From Chitinophaga nivalis (lineage in GTDB: Bacteria; Bacteroidota; Bacteroidia; Chitinophagales; Chitinophagaceae), in assembly GCF_025989125.1 (NCBI RefSeq), contig NZ_JAPDNR010000001.1, positions 4,446,301-4,510,300 of the forward strand: 64,000 bases of DNA, given 5' to 3'. Of the stretch, positions 55,501 to 62,691 are shown one piece after another. Below the pieces are notes generated by a model, which was given only the letters and a program-made list of their open reading frames with translations, ran no database searches and was not told the DNA's origin. The position numbers and the translations under genes were made by a program. Position 1 is the first letter of the stretch. Every line of letters starts with the position of its first letter.

Positions 55501-57199
55501 GCTGACCAGCAACGGTAAAACAGACCGGAAGGCGCTGACAGCAGATAACAGCGGATGGGTGGTACCGGAGAAATACCTGGCACAGCTGGAACGGCAGTTT
55601 GTAGCGCCGGAAAGTGAGACGGAAAAACAGGTGGCCGGCATCTGGTGCGAAGTGTTTGGCCTCGACAGAGTAGGAGTGCAGGACAACTTCTATTCGCTGG
55701 GAGGGCATTCCCTGAAAGCATTGCAAATAGTAAACCGCTTGCAGCAACAAGGATATGCCGTGGCTGCCAACGACCTGTTTAATTATCCGACGGTGTATGA
55801 ACTGGCGGCTCATTGTGTCCGCAAACAAACAGCTACAGTACCCCGGCGGCAAACCCCGGTTAATAAAACCGTCGACCTGCCGGCGGGTACAGATTTTCCT
55901 TTGTCGGCAGTACAAGCCCGTTTCTTCCAGCGGGAGATGAAAGACCGGAATATTTTTAATTCACCCTTTACGATCCTGTTGCAACAGCCGGTGCCGGCTG
56001 CTCAGATGGCAACAGCGCTCAACGAAATACAACAGGTACACCAATCGCTGTTACTGCGTTTCCGTAAAAATGAAGCCGGTACCTGGACGCAGTTTTACAA
56101 AGAAGATCAACCGGAAGCCTACTTCCGTGTGATAGATGTATCCGGAACGGATAAAGCTGCACAGGTGGATGTGATTACCAAACATTGCCAGGCGTTGCAG
56201 CTGGAGTTCGACATTACCACAGGTCCCTTGTTTAAAGTGCTCCTGTTTGAAAATTACCAGGAGCCGGGTAAACAGGTGCTGTTTTTCCTGGTACATCACC
56301 TGTTGTTTGATGGAATCTCCTGGGAAGTATTTATAGAAACATTCCGGCGCCGGTGCCTGAATATGGCAACGACAGACCTGATACAAACAGCCTCCTACCG
56401 GGACTGGTGCGTGCGACTGAACAGCTATGCGCAGGAACACGACTTCACGGCGGCGAGGGCCTACTGGAAGCAGGTGCTGGCGGGGCAGCCTTTTATGCCG
56501 GATGCGATGCCTACCCCTTATCCGGTACATCGGGACATGGCATACATACGGGCAACACCTTTGCGTACAGCAGCAGATCTCACTGCCCTGCAACAGGCCG
56601 TACATCATTACCAGGCCAATATATTCAACATACAGCTGGCTGCTTTTTATTGTGCCTGCCAGCAGGTACAGCACCGGAATAATTTGCTGATCAATATCCT
56701 GACGGCACAGCGGGAATCATTTTTTGATGATATACGGGTAGACAGCACCGTGGGCTTTTTTGCCGGCGCCTATCCGGTTTGCATTACTGCCGCCGCTACC
56801 CATGTGGTAGATTATCCCGGCGTGATAAAGGCCGTGAAGGAAAGTCTGCTGGGGGTACCGAAAGCAGGGCTGGATTACCTGGTGCTGAACCACCTGGTGC
56901 CGGATACAACGATACAAACGGAATTGAAGCAGGACTATCCCGTGTTGTTTCACTACCTGAATCTGATATCGCTGCAAACAGAGAATGGTTTTTATCAGCC
57001 CCTGGAACTGCCGGTAGGCATTACCCACTCGCTGGATAATCCATCATCCTACCTGCTGAATATCACCGCTACCCTGACGGAGGGCGGGCTACAAGCCACC
57101 TTCTATTACAGCAGCATCCATTTCCGGGAAAGTGTGATCCAGCAACTGTCGGCAGCCTTTGAGCATCACCTGTTACAAATCATTCATCTTAATAAATAA
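49559..57199 (+). CDS. NRPS, modules C-A-PCP-C-A-PCP-E
   Basis: 2546 residues. C1 about 20-450 (HHIISDLRS, His147, His148, Asp152); A about 470-975 (VMYTSGTTGQAKG); PCP Ser1003 (GGHSL); C2 about 1035-1480 (HHIVSDG, His1186-Gly1192); A about 1500-2010 (IMYTSGSSGTPKG); PCP Ser2051 (LGGHSL); then an epimerisation-type domain about 2100-2546 (FPLSAVQARFFQRE, HHLLFDGISW with His2246/His2247/Asp2251, STVGFFAGAYPV, VPKAGLDYLVL). By-eye pocket codes are D-G-Y-F-V-G-M-V-Y and D-G-F-Y-F-G-V-V-F, both aliphatic/hydrophobic. There is no thioesterase or reductase: the line ends at an epimerase, so release must come from another protein or by transfer to a partner. Confidence 0.9.
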   Translation: MTMFSNTLSHKVPAWRDQRGQYPLTPSQQRMWIINRLNGDSTAYNSPVVRKITGELNVRKLKNAFVQLVQRHEQLRTAFVLVGDEPVQYLQEVDTIDFTVIDHVQEADLQEVIAKAIQPFQLKQAPLMRAVLYKLTNGCCVLLTDMHHIISDLRSENILINDLFRLYNQTALPDIPVQYKEYAVWLKENGQAAQLKEEEADWLSKLSGELPVLQLPADFNRPPVFNFEGTILHFPVTPELAAAIRQTAAANNTAIYRVCLTALFVLLNKYTFQEDIIVGMPREVRPEAEMAAAIGLFINTLPVRALAAGGKTFREILQETDAYTTSALNNFRYDVGYLVEKLHIKRDPSRNPLYDVLFFHQQMSSSNFEQLQVTPVEFIHHKAELDLTFGIIETDNQLHISIEYYTGIFKQATIEKMNRHYQQILTMVTANPDSCLKDIQMISDAEKTQLLHDFHPFHPPFPAGTIDQLFEQQAAAAPQQPALRFKGHTITYQTLNERANQLAWTLLHKGIVPGDVVALLVTPSVEMIVAIMGVLKAGAAYLPIDPGYPEERITHMLATGHAVLLLTAEKLPDYQEGLHAVVLDLHDPVINTAARTNPAIPHQAHATAYVMYTSGTTGQAKGICVRHSNVVRMLADTPHLNVLPADRVLQLANYVFDGSVYDIFSTLLNGGTLVLVPAAERQDIARLITLFREENISFSFFTTALFNTIVDNAPAALAGLRKAVIGGEKASVVHARRALEIMGPGKLINMYGPTETTVYATYFVIAEVPADTVAIPIGPPAANTRLFVLNGNTLLPPGIPGELCIGGAGLTAGYLDETLMEGVFETLPFSEGTPVYRSGDIVKWREDGMLDFIGRRDTQVKIRGHRIETAEIEVQLYKHPLINQVAVIVKEDARQDKYLQAYYTTAPDKTLLPEELRVFLSAILPAYMVPASFTVLTTMPLTGNDKLDYRALQSLSGETENITVAYIPPTSPTEIQLAAIWHDILKKDKISITRNFFECGGHSLTATILSIRIQEAFNISLPLTEVMQQPTIAGLAVRIAWYQAQTANRVASITRAKRRRYYPLGFSETMIYLHQHATQQNHTYCSVFPMWVNGTPDRNKLQEAIKTVIQRHEVFRTAYVMRDGKPFVKIWPEAELELLYQEGSEADIVPLLATLRAPYLLEKPPLFRAALLKIDTDKYLLALANHHIVSDGVTETLFMREISRLYQGEKLKRVPLQYKDYTMWQQAQWEGGYFQSQEKFWLQHLRGPLPVLELPTDFKRPAPFAFDSRTIYFDFPPQLSRQLHDLAGTQQTTLFILLFTAYTVLLHKYTDQEDLIVGIPMANRPYADQQELAGMLVNMVAWRNYPAPDKTFRAYLEEVKAAAIDIYQHQEYPFEKLISLLPLERDASRNPLFDTIFVLQNMGAPVLDIPGLHMQPYPDEGKMSKVDLTVEVTEEAGALQLNISYCNALFRPDTIHRLGGHFIQLLTDLVAAPGKTLKDLQLLTQAEQQQLLVDFNQTSQPYPRDQTLYDLFAQQVRLHPGKAAVRMQDITLTYEELDKKATFYADRLLQMGVSPGQPVALITSRSPEMIIGIWAILRAGGAYVPIDPEYPDERVEQIMADSTADITVTTFDIYATYRYQGKILIVDNDAPVTDPITTTFPEITPESLAYIMYTSGSSGTPKGIGVQHYNVIRTVTQTNYITLTPADNLLQVSNFAFDGSVFDIFGALLNGAGLVMLQQTTLTDGNRLAALIRDSEISVMYIPTALFNVCIDTNPACFAPLRKIFFGGEQASAAHVKKALAHLGADKLVNVYGPTETTVFTTFYPVTAVAEGENIPIGRPLANTKLYVLNNSNALNPIGVPGELYIGGDGISTGYWDRPALTREKFSEQALVPGTILYRTGDRVKWLPDGNLVFTSRTDDQVKIRGFRIELGEIETALGRYPDITHAVVTIKENNKSGEKHLCAWYVSDEEIRDETLRSYMGRLLPHYMMPEWFIRIDRLPLTSNGKTDRKALTADNSGWVVPEKYLAQLERQFVAPESETEKQVAGIWCEVFGLDRVGVQDNFYSLGGHSLKALQIVNRLQQQGYAVAANDLFNYPTVYELAAHCVRKQTATVPRRQTPVNKTVDLPAGTDFPLSAVQARFFQREMKDRNIFNSPFTILLQQPVPAAQMATALNEIQQVHQSLLLRFRKNEAGTWTQFYKEDQPEAYFRVIDVSGTDKAAQVDVITKHCQALQLEFDITTGPLFKVLLFENYQEPGKQVLFFLVHHLLFDGISWEVFIETFRRRCLNMATTDLIQTASYRDWCVRLNSYAQEHDFTAARAYWKQVLAGQPFMPDAMPTPYPVHRDMAYIRATPLRTAADLTALQQAVHHYQANIFNIQLAAFYCACQQVQHRNNLLINILTAQRESFFDDIRVDSTVGFFAGAYPVCITAAATHVVDYPGVIKAVKESLLGVPKAGLDYLVLNHLVPDTTIQTELKQDYPVLFHYLNLISLQTENGFYQPLELPVGITHSLDNPSSYLLNITATLTEGGLQATFYYSSIHFRESVIQQLSAAFEHHLLQIIHLNK

Positions 57200-57213
57200 T
57201 AAACTACAGCAAA

Positions 57214-58095
57214 ATGAAAGTATTTGAGTACTGTCCTTTTTTCAATGAGAACAAAATGGCCGAAATGAAAATTAAGGAAACGGCTTATTGGGTAGATGAA
57301 CTACATCTCAGTGAGGGCGACAGGAATTTCAGTTATGAAAGCAAACCGTATAACTTCGATTCCTCCCTGCTGACCAACAAGGTAAAGTACCATCAGGTAA
57401 AAACAGACCCGCTGTTTTATCCGCCGTTACCCAAACAGGATTACTATAATCTGGAAACCTGCACGGCAGAAACGTTTGATGCCTGGTACTGGAACCTGTT
57501 GAGTAATAATATGGGCTACTACAATGAAGCGGTGCAAAGAAGTAATACTGCTTTCCTGAAAGAGATTGTAGGAGATGAAGATATTATTATCCTGTCAGAT
57601 CTGGATGAAATACTGGACAGCCGTTTTGCAGACAGGATTATAGATGAAGTAAAGAAACACCAGATCGTAACGGTAAAGCTGCATTTCTCTGTCTTCTACC
57701 TGAATTTGTTTGCTGACAGAAACCATGGTGCGCCGGATTTCAGCTACCGTACTTTTATCATGACAGGCCGGTATTTCAAAAGAATGCCTTTCACGGCAGA
57801 TTATCTCCGTAAGAAAGGTACTTCCGCCGGCCTGCTGAATACCGTGCATTGCATTGACGATTATATGGGCTTCCATCACTCCTGGATGCAGCATACCACC
57901 AATGCTTTTTCCAAGCTGAAAGCCTTTGAGGCGAATGTGCAGGACAAAGGATTGATCCGGGATGATTTTGCCGCCAATGCGGTACGCGATAAACGATTAT
58001 CTTATTTAAATGCCAACCTGGAAGTAGATAATGAGCGTCCTTTTTTACGGGGAGTGCTGGCCACCAATACGGAAGGGATGTGGTATGAAGAATAG
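57214..58095 (+). CDS. glycosyltransferase family 17-like protein
   Basis: 293 residues, cytoplasmic (no signal peptide or helix). The start (MKVFEYCPFFNENKMAEMKI) and the central block VGDEDIIILSDLDEILDSRF match GT17 enzymes (DDIIIISDLDEIP), the family of the eukaryotic beta-1,4-N-acetylglucosaminyltransferase MGAT3. LHFSVFYLNLF and CIDDYMGFHHSWM give further family features. In GT17 the DxD-type Asp-x-Asp (DLDE) binds the nucleotide sugar. It lies 14 bp after the NRPS gene, so it belongs to that operon, and probably adds a sugar to the peptide or its precursor. Confidence 0.7.
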   Translation: MKVFEYCPFFNENKMAEMKIKETAYWVDELHLSEGDRNFSYESKPYNFDSSLLTNKVKYHQVKTDPLFYPPLPKQDYYNLETCTAETFDAWYWNLLSNNMGYYNEAVQRSNTAFLKEIVGDEDIIILSDLDEILDSRFADRIIDEVKKHQIVTVKLHFSVFYLNLFADRNHGAPDFSYRTFIMTGRYFKRMPFTADYLRKKGTSAGLLNTVHCIDDYMGFHHSWMQHTTNAFSKLKAFEANVQDKGLIRDDFAANAVRDKRLSYLNANLEVDNERPFLRGVLATNTEGMWYEE

Positions 58096-58107
58096 CCGGT
58101 GAAAAGT

Positions 58108-58144
58108 CCGGGAATAAGGCGGAGGATCACCACCTTATTCCCGG
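58108..58144. terminator. bidirectional terminator closing the cluster
   Basis: CCGGGAATAAGG (58108-58119) pairs with CCTTATTCCCGG (58133-58144), with an inner GG/CC, between convergent genes ending at 58095 (+) and 58153 (-). Confidence 0.88.
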
Positions 58145-58152
58145 ATCGTTGT

Positions 58153-58896
58153 TTACAATCGGTTCAGGAAGTCGCCCTTGCGCCGTTGGGAAATTTCCAG
58201 TTTGGTACCATTGGTCATGATAAGATAACCACTCTTGCCTTTGATATAACTTTTGATGAAACGCAGGTTAACGATAGACGTATTATGAATACGGCAGAAG
58301 TTATTGGCACATAGCAGCGTTTCGTAGGAGCCCAGGTTACGGGAAGAAATCAGTTTGGTATTATTCACCAGGTGGAAGGTGGTATAGCTGCCTTCGGAAT
58401 GGCACCAGATAATATCTTTCATGTCAATAAATTCGTACCCGTTCACGGTGGCGATACTGATCTTTTTATCCGGATTGCTTTGTTGAATCAGGCTATGAAA
58501 GAGCGTATCAATATGTTGGTTTTTTGTTTTTTCGTTGATACGTTTCCGTGCCCTTTCCACCGCTTCCTGAAATTCGGGAATGCCAATGGGTTTCAACAGG
58601 TAATCTACCGCGGAAAACCGCACAGCTTCTACGGCATAATTATCAAAGGCGGTGATACAGATCAGTTCAAAATTCCGGGAAGTCAATTTTCTCAACACAT
58701 CAAACCCTGTTCCGTCTGCAATCTGAATATCCATGAACACCAGGTGAGGCGCCTTGCTTTCTATTAATTGCACACTTTGTTCTACACTACCGGCAGTTCC
58801 GCATAATTCCAGGTCTGTTGTAAACTGTTTGATCAGGTCAAAGATCACATGCCTGCTTTTTTCTTCATCTTCGATAACAATGGTCTGTATTATCAT
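58153..58896 (-). CDS. LytTR-family response regulator
   Basis: 247 residues: receiver (1-125; IVIEDEEKSRH, phospho-acceptor in LVFMDIQIADG, Lys in YLLKPIG) and LytTR DNA-binding domain (about 150-247; SIATVNGYEFIDMKDIIWCHSEGSYTTF, with FCRIHNTSIVNLRFIKSYI). The gene's start overlaps the kinase gene's stop by 4 bp. It receives phosphate from that kinase. Because it directly follows and converges on the NRPS cluster, control of the cluster is possible but unproven. Confidence 0.92.
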   Translation of the reverse strand: MIIQTIVIEDEEKSRHVIFDLIKQFTTDLELCGTAGSVEQSVQLIESKAPHLVFMDIQIADGTGFDVLRKLTSRNFELICITAFDNYAVEAVRFSAVDYLLKPIGIPEFQEAVERARKRINEKTKNQHIDTLFHSLIQQSNPDKKISIATVNGYEFIDMKDIIWCHSEGSYTTFHLVNNTKLISSRNLGSYETLLCANNFCRIHNTSIVNLRFIKSYIKGKSGYLIMTNGTKLEISQRRKGDFLNRL

Positions 58897-61877
58897 AGTT
58901 GACTATTTGATATAGGAAAAAATAAACGGACAATCGTACCGGACGCTGTTAATCCGGGCACCGCTTTGTCGGTTATTTCGAATAGTATTTTATCTTTCAG
59001 TACCGTGTTCAACACATTGATACGGCTTTCAGTGATCAGGTTGCCGGAAGGTTTGTACCCCGGCAGATTCACTTTCTTATCCTGTGCCGACGCATAAATA
59101 CCTTTACCGTTATCATCAATCGTACATACCAGGTAGTTCCCCGAACGCCGGAAATCCACCTGTACAAATCCCTGTTTGTTTTGCAACCCGGAGATGCCAT
59201 GTTTAATAGCATTTTCCACATGCGGCTGTATGATCATGGCCGGCACATACAAGGAGGTCAGTTGCAGGTCATCTTCCACCTGAATCTTATAATCCATCCT
59301 TTCACCCAACCTTAACTTTTCCAGACTGAGGTATAGTTCCAGGATCTTTATCTCTTCCGCCAGCGTAATATCTGCGGCTGTACTGAGCTGCAGTATTTTC
59401 CGGATCAGGGTAGAAAGCTTATGCAGGTATAGGTTTGCATTGACCGTATCCGCCCGGAGGATATAATGCTGAATGGAACTCAGACAATTGAAAATGAAAT
59501 GAGGATTCATCTGCGATTTTAGTGCCATCATTTCCAAATCCACCATTCTTTTTTTAAATTGATAAGCTTTGTCTTTTTGCAGTTGCTGTCGCCGGGAGTA
59601 GGCATATACGCCCAGACCCATGATGATGGCGGTTAGGAAATAAGTACAGCCTATAAACCAGGAGGTTTTCCAGAAAGGAGGATTCACCACAATCATCAGC
59701 CTTTTTACCTGCTCACTTTTATTACCCCATCTGTCTACTGCCCTTACCTCAAAGGTATGGGTGCCAAAGGGGAGGGTGGAAAATTCCAGGGAGCCGGTGG
59801 CCGAGTTGGTCCAGTTCTGGTCCAGGTTTTTGAGCCGGTATTGGTAATACATCTGTTTGCCGCTCCGGAAAGAAATCCCCGATAATTCGATCAGCAGTTT
59901 GTTCTTTTTATAGTCTACCCATACGGTATCATGTGGTATTACTTCCGTGTTGCCATTGATAATGGCATTGATGTTGATCAACGGACTTAACATGCCATCG
60001 GCGGCATCATTTCTGGGAATAAAGCAGATACCCCGTGCCGTGGCAACAGCAATATTCTCTCCGCTGACGGCAGTCTGGTTGACATCAGAAGAAATCAGCC
60101 CTTCATTTTCTGTAATGTTGCTGATCGTATATACAGGTGTCTGATGGTACCAGCGATAGGCAATGCGGGAGATCCCTTTATCGGTAGATACCCAGGCCGC
60201 GTTACCGTCGAAAAGTATATGCTTGCACATATCACTTAACATGCCCTGTTCTTTTCCGATTGCGGTGAGCCGGCCGTTTTTCAGTATTTTAAGTCCCTGT
60301 TGCGTAGATACCCAGATGGCCGAATCCGGTGCAATGTCAATATGATTGATAATGCCTCCCAGGTCCGGAAATTTTTGGGCGAGATTATATAACTTTTTAT
60401 CAATGTAGGCATACACCCCGTTGAGGGTACCCCAATAATAGTTGTTGCCCTCGCCGGTGATACAGGTGGTTCTTTGGGAGAAAATGGTGGTAAACCCGCC
60501 GATGTTATACGGATTGACCTCATGTACTCCTTCGCTGCCGGCGGTTACCACGGAAGAATCGGAGTTAATATACACAGCTTTGAGTCCTGTCCAGGAAAGT
60601 ATTTTTTTGCTGTGTTGATCGGGATACAGGAAATGTAATTCATAATCGCTGATCACCATAAACTTATCCTTACCATAAGGCCGGATGTCCAGGATCCGGT
60701 TATTGTTGGTATGATGCCAGCGGGAAAACAGTTTTCCTTGCAGGGTGTTCGGATTAACAGAAAGAATATTCCCATCTGCAAAACCTGCAATCAGCTGATC
60801 TTTGTTGATAGACAAAATACACTTTACATCTTTATCTGCAATAGCGGGAATACCAGATAGGTAGTAGGAGTGGAGGTTCGGGAGATAATACACGCCTTCA
60901 TTATGCGTTGTCACCCAATAGCCCCCTTCCCGGTCTTTGATAATAGATGTACAGAATGCTTTCGGGAAAAAGGAACGTACCTGCGGATGACCGGAGAATG
61001 GATGTTGTATCTGAATCAGGCCCCGGTTCCGGCTACATAACCACACTGAGCTGTCATTTTCATAAAACATCGTATTGAGATCTACGTATTTTAAATGCAG
61101 GGACGACAGGGGGAGCACTACCTCCAACCGGTTGCTGTCTGCCCGGAACAGGGTGTCGGTACAAAAAGCAATAGCCGATGTTGCCTTATTCATCGACAGC
61201 ATCGATTTCATGGTCAGCGACACATACCCATCCTGCTGCGTATAGGGGAAGGTAAAGGTGCGGGTGCCACCGGTGGTTTTGATCGTGAGGGCATAGTCGT
61301 AGACACTGGCCAGCGAAAAATAATAATTGATTTTTTTATCGGAGGAAGTACGCAATACCGGCCAGTTAAAAGAGTCACAGGGTGGCGGCTGTACCATGCC
61401 TCTGAACCGCCATTGACCTGGCAGGTTGGCCGATGTATAGAAACCATAGTCCAGTAAATCCTTACCTCCGATCAGTTTCCGCGCCAGAAACAGGATAGAG
61501 TCGCTCAGAAAATCCTCGCAGATAGCCAATACGCCTTCACAGTGTGGTATCTTCCGGATAGCGCCTTTATAAAAAACAGACGGATAACCCGACATGGAAA
61601 TAAACCAGATGTTATTGTACTTATCAAGATAGAGTTTTAGAATTTCATTATCCGGTAACCCATCTTCTTTGGTATAGTTCTTAAATGTTTTACCGTCAAA
61701 GCGACTGACGCCCTGGCTGGTAGCGAACCAGATAAAGCCATTTCTGTCCTGGAGTGCCTGATATACGATGGTGCCGGGTAGGCCATCTTTTACCGTATAC
61801 TGGGTATAAGATAACTCCTGGGATGCGGCACGGAAGCCCGATAGTAGCAACAGTATAGATAACAGTAGTCGACGCAT
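58893..61877 (-). CDS. two-component propeller sensor histidine kinase (LytS-type output)
   Basis: 994 residues with a signal peptide. The periplasmic part (about 30-700) is a two-propeller sensor of the two-component-regulator-propeller kind (YTVKDGLPGTIVYQALQDRNGFIWFATSQGVSRFDGKTF, repeated), followed by a Y_Y_Y beta-domain (LSFRSGKQMYYQYRLKNLDQNWTN, LPFGTHTFEVRAVD), a membrane helix at about 735-757 and a LytS-type kinase (LKSQMNPHFIFNCLSSIQHYI with the acceptor His; VENAIKHGISG N-box; DDNGKGIY). It senses extracellular ligands, often glycans, by this type of sensor. It signals through the LytTR regulator it overlaps by 4 bp, not an AraC domain. Confidence 0.92.
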   Translation of the reverse strand: MRRLLLSILLLLSGFRAASQELSYTQYTVKDGLPGTIVYQALQDRNGFIWFATSQGVSRFDGKTFKNYTKEDGLPDNEILKLYLDKYNNIWFISMSGYPSVFYKGAIRKIPHCEGVLAICEDFLSDSILFLARKLIGGKDLLDYGFYTSANLPGQWRFRGMVQPPPCDSFNWPVLRTSSDKKINYYFSLASVYDYALTIKTTGGTRTFTFPYTQQDGYVSLTMKSMLSMNKATSAIAFCTDTLFRADSNRLEVVLPLSSLHLKYVDLNTMFYENDSSVWLCSRNRGLIQIQHPFSGHPQVRSFFPKAFCTSIIKDREGGYWVTTHNEGVYYLPNLHSYYLSGIPAIADKDVKCILSINKDQLIAGFADGNILSVNPNTLQGKLFSRWHHTNNNRILDIRPYGKDKFMVISDYELHFLYPDQHSKKILSWTGLKAVYINSDSSVVTAGSEGVHEVNPYNIGGFTTIFSQRTTCITGEGNNYYWGTLNGVYAYIDKKLYNLAQKFPDLGGIINHIDIAPDSAIWVSTQQGLKILKNGRLTAIGKEQGMLSDMCKHILFDGNAAWVSTDKGISRIAYRWYHQTPVYTISNITENEGLISSDVNQTAVSGENIAVATARGICFIPRNDAADGMLSPLININAIINGNTEVIPHDTVWVDYKKNKLLIELSGISFRSGKQMYYQYRLKNLDQNWTNSATGSLEFSTLPFGTHTFEVRAVDRWGNKSEQVKRLMIVVNPPFWKTSWFIGCTYFLTAIIMGLGVYAYSRRQQLQKDKAYQFKKRMVDLEMMALKSQMNPHFIFNCLSSIQHYILRADTVNANLYLHKLSTLIRKILQLSTAADITLAEEIKILELYLSLEKLRLGERMDYKIQVEDDLQLTSLYVPAMIIQPHVENAIKHGISGLQNKQGFVQVDFRRSGNYLVCTIDDNGKGIYASAQDKKVNLPGYKPSGNLITESRINVLNTVLKDKILFEITDKAVPGLTASGTIVRLFFPISNSQL

Positions 61878-62474
61878 GACGTGGTTTCCAGGAAAATATT
61901 AAAAATGAGGGAAATAGGAAGATGTGCTAAACATGATTTACAGATTATTGCTCTTTTTTACACAGTGATACATGATAATAATGTTGGCTTTCTGGCTGAA
62001 AATCTACGAATAAATAGCAATATATCGAAAAATGCTTGTCAAGCTGCACTTATTGAAAATGGGATGCAATTATCAAATTGCCGTTTCTGCATTCCCAAAG
62101 TCGGATTATCTTTCCGTTACCAAAGCAGGTAAACGATAGTAATGCCAACGGTTATCCGGAATGATTATGATAAAATTAAATAGTGGATACCATGCCAGTC
62201 AGAGACGTGAACAACCATAAGCAGCAGTACTGAGAGCTATAAACTGTCCGGAGAGGAAGAGGGGGTAGGAAAGACCCTTATCAGGAATGAAAAGTGGAAT
62301 GCACTCCCGTATTATAAAGACTCACTGCCTGCAGATATGTACACTATCTGTGGAATTACCCGCAAACCAGAAATGGATCAATCACTGAAGTACTGTAACC
62401 TGTAGATCGCATCATCAGGTGTAGCAGTCCCGGTACCTAAATAATCTCTAACTGAGAAGTCGCCATCTTCTCTT
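61878..62474. other. long intergenic stretch with possible coding remnants
   Basis: About 600 bases between the propeller kinase and the terminator below. Two short frames stand out: on the plus strand a 62-codon frame without ATG (about 62210-62405, with LSGEEEGVGKTLIRNEKWNA) and, overlapping its end, a minus-strand frame (62378-62475, with REDGDFSVRDYLGTGTATP). Both have coding-like composition, but only one can be real. They may be pieces of degraded genes. I cannot name either. Confidence 0.3.
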
Positions 62475-62508
62475 ACGGTTGTTCCTGCAAAAGGAGCAAC
62501 CGTTTTTT
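62475..62508 (+). terminator. rho-independent terminator with no clear gene before it
   Basis: ACGGTTGTTCC (62475-62485) pairs with GGAGCAACCGT (62493-62503) around a 7-nt loop, followed by TTTTTT. It is a very good plus-strand terminator, yet no intact plus-strand gene ends close before it. Confidence 0.8.
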
Positions 62509-62691
62509 GCATGGGCGAAAATCCCAACGAATAGTGACGTCGTGGTGTGTCGCGATGCAGGCATCGTGCCTGGCTGTATGAACACAAATTAAATCTGTAT
62601 GAATTCCCGCAGCAACCGGAATATATGCTGGCTGCAAATAGTAGATTTAAGGGTGAATAATGAATAACCCTGCTTTGTTAACTGAAATCTT

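Noticed and set aside
55496..56674. Long minus-strand frames (139 and 207 codons) inside the NRPS gene
   Set aside because: Antisense to conserved NRPS domains; shadow frames are common in this GC-moderate coding sequence.
38690..58095. Idea that the cluster makes a catechol or hydroxamate siderophore
   Set aside because: No isochorismate, 2,3-dihydroxybenzoate or ornithine-hydroxylase genes are present and the adenylation codes are hydrophobic.
61881..62132. 83-codon plus-strand frame just before the propeller kinase gene
   Set aside because: No signal peptide, motif or ribosome-binding site; the region is more likely the kinase promoter.
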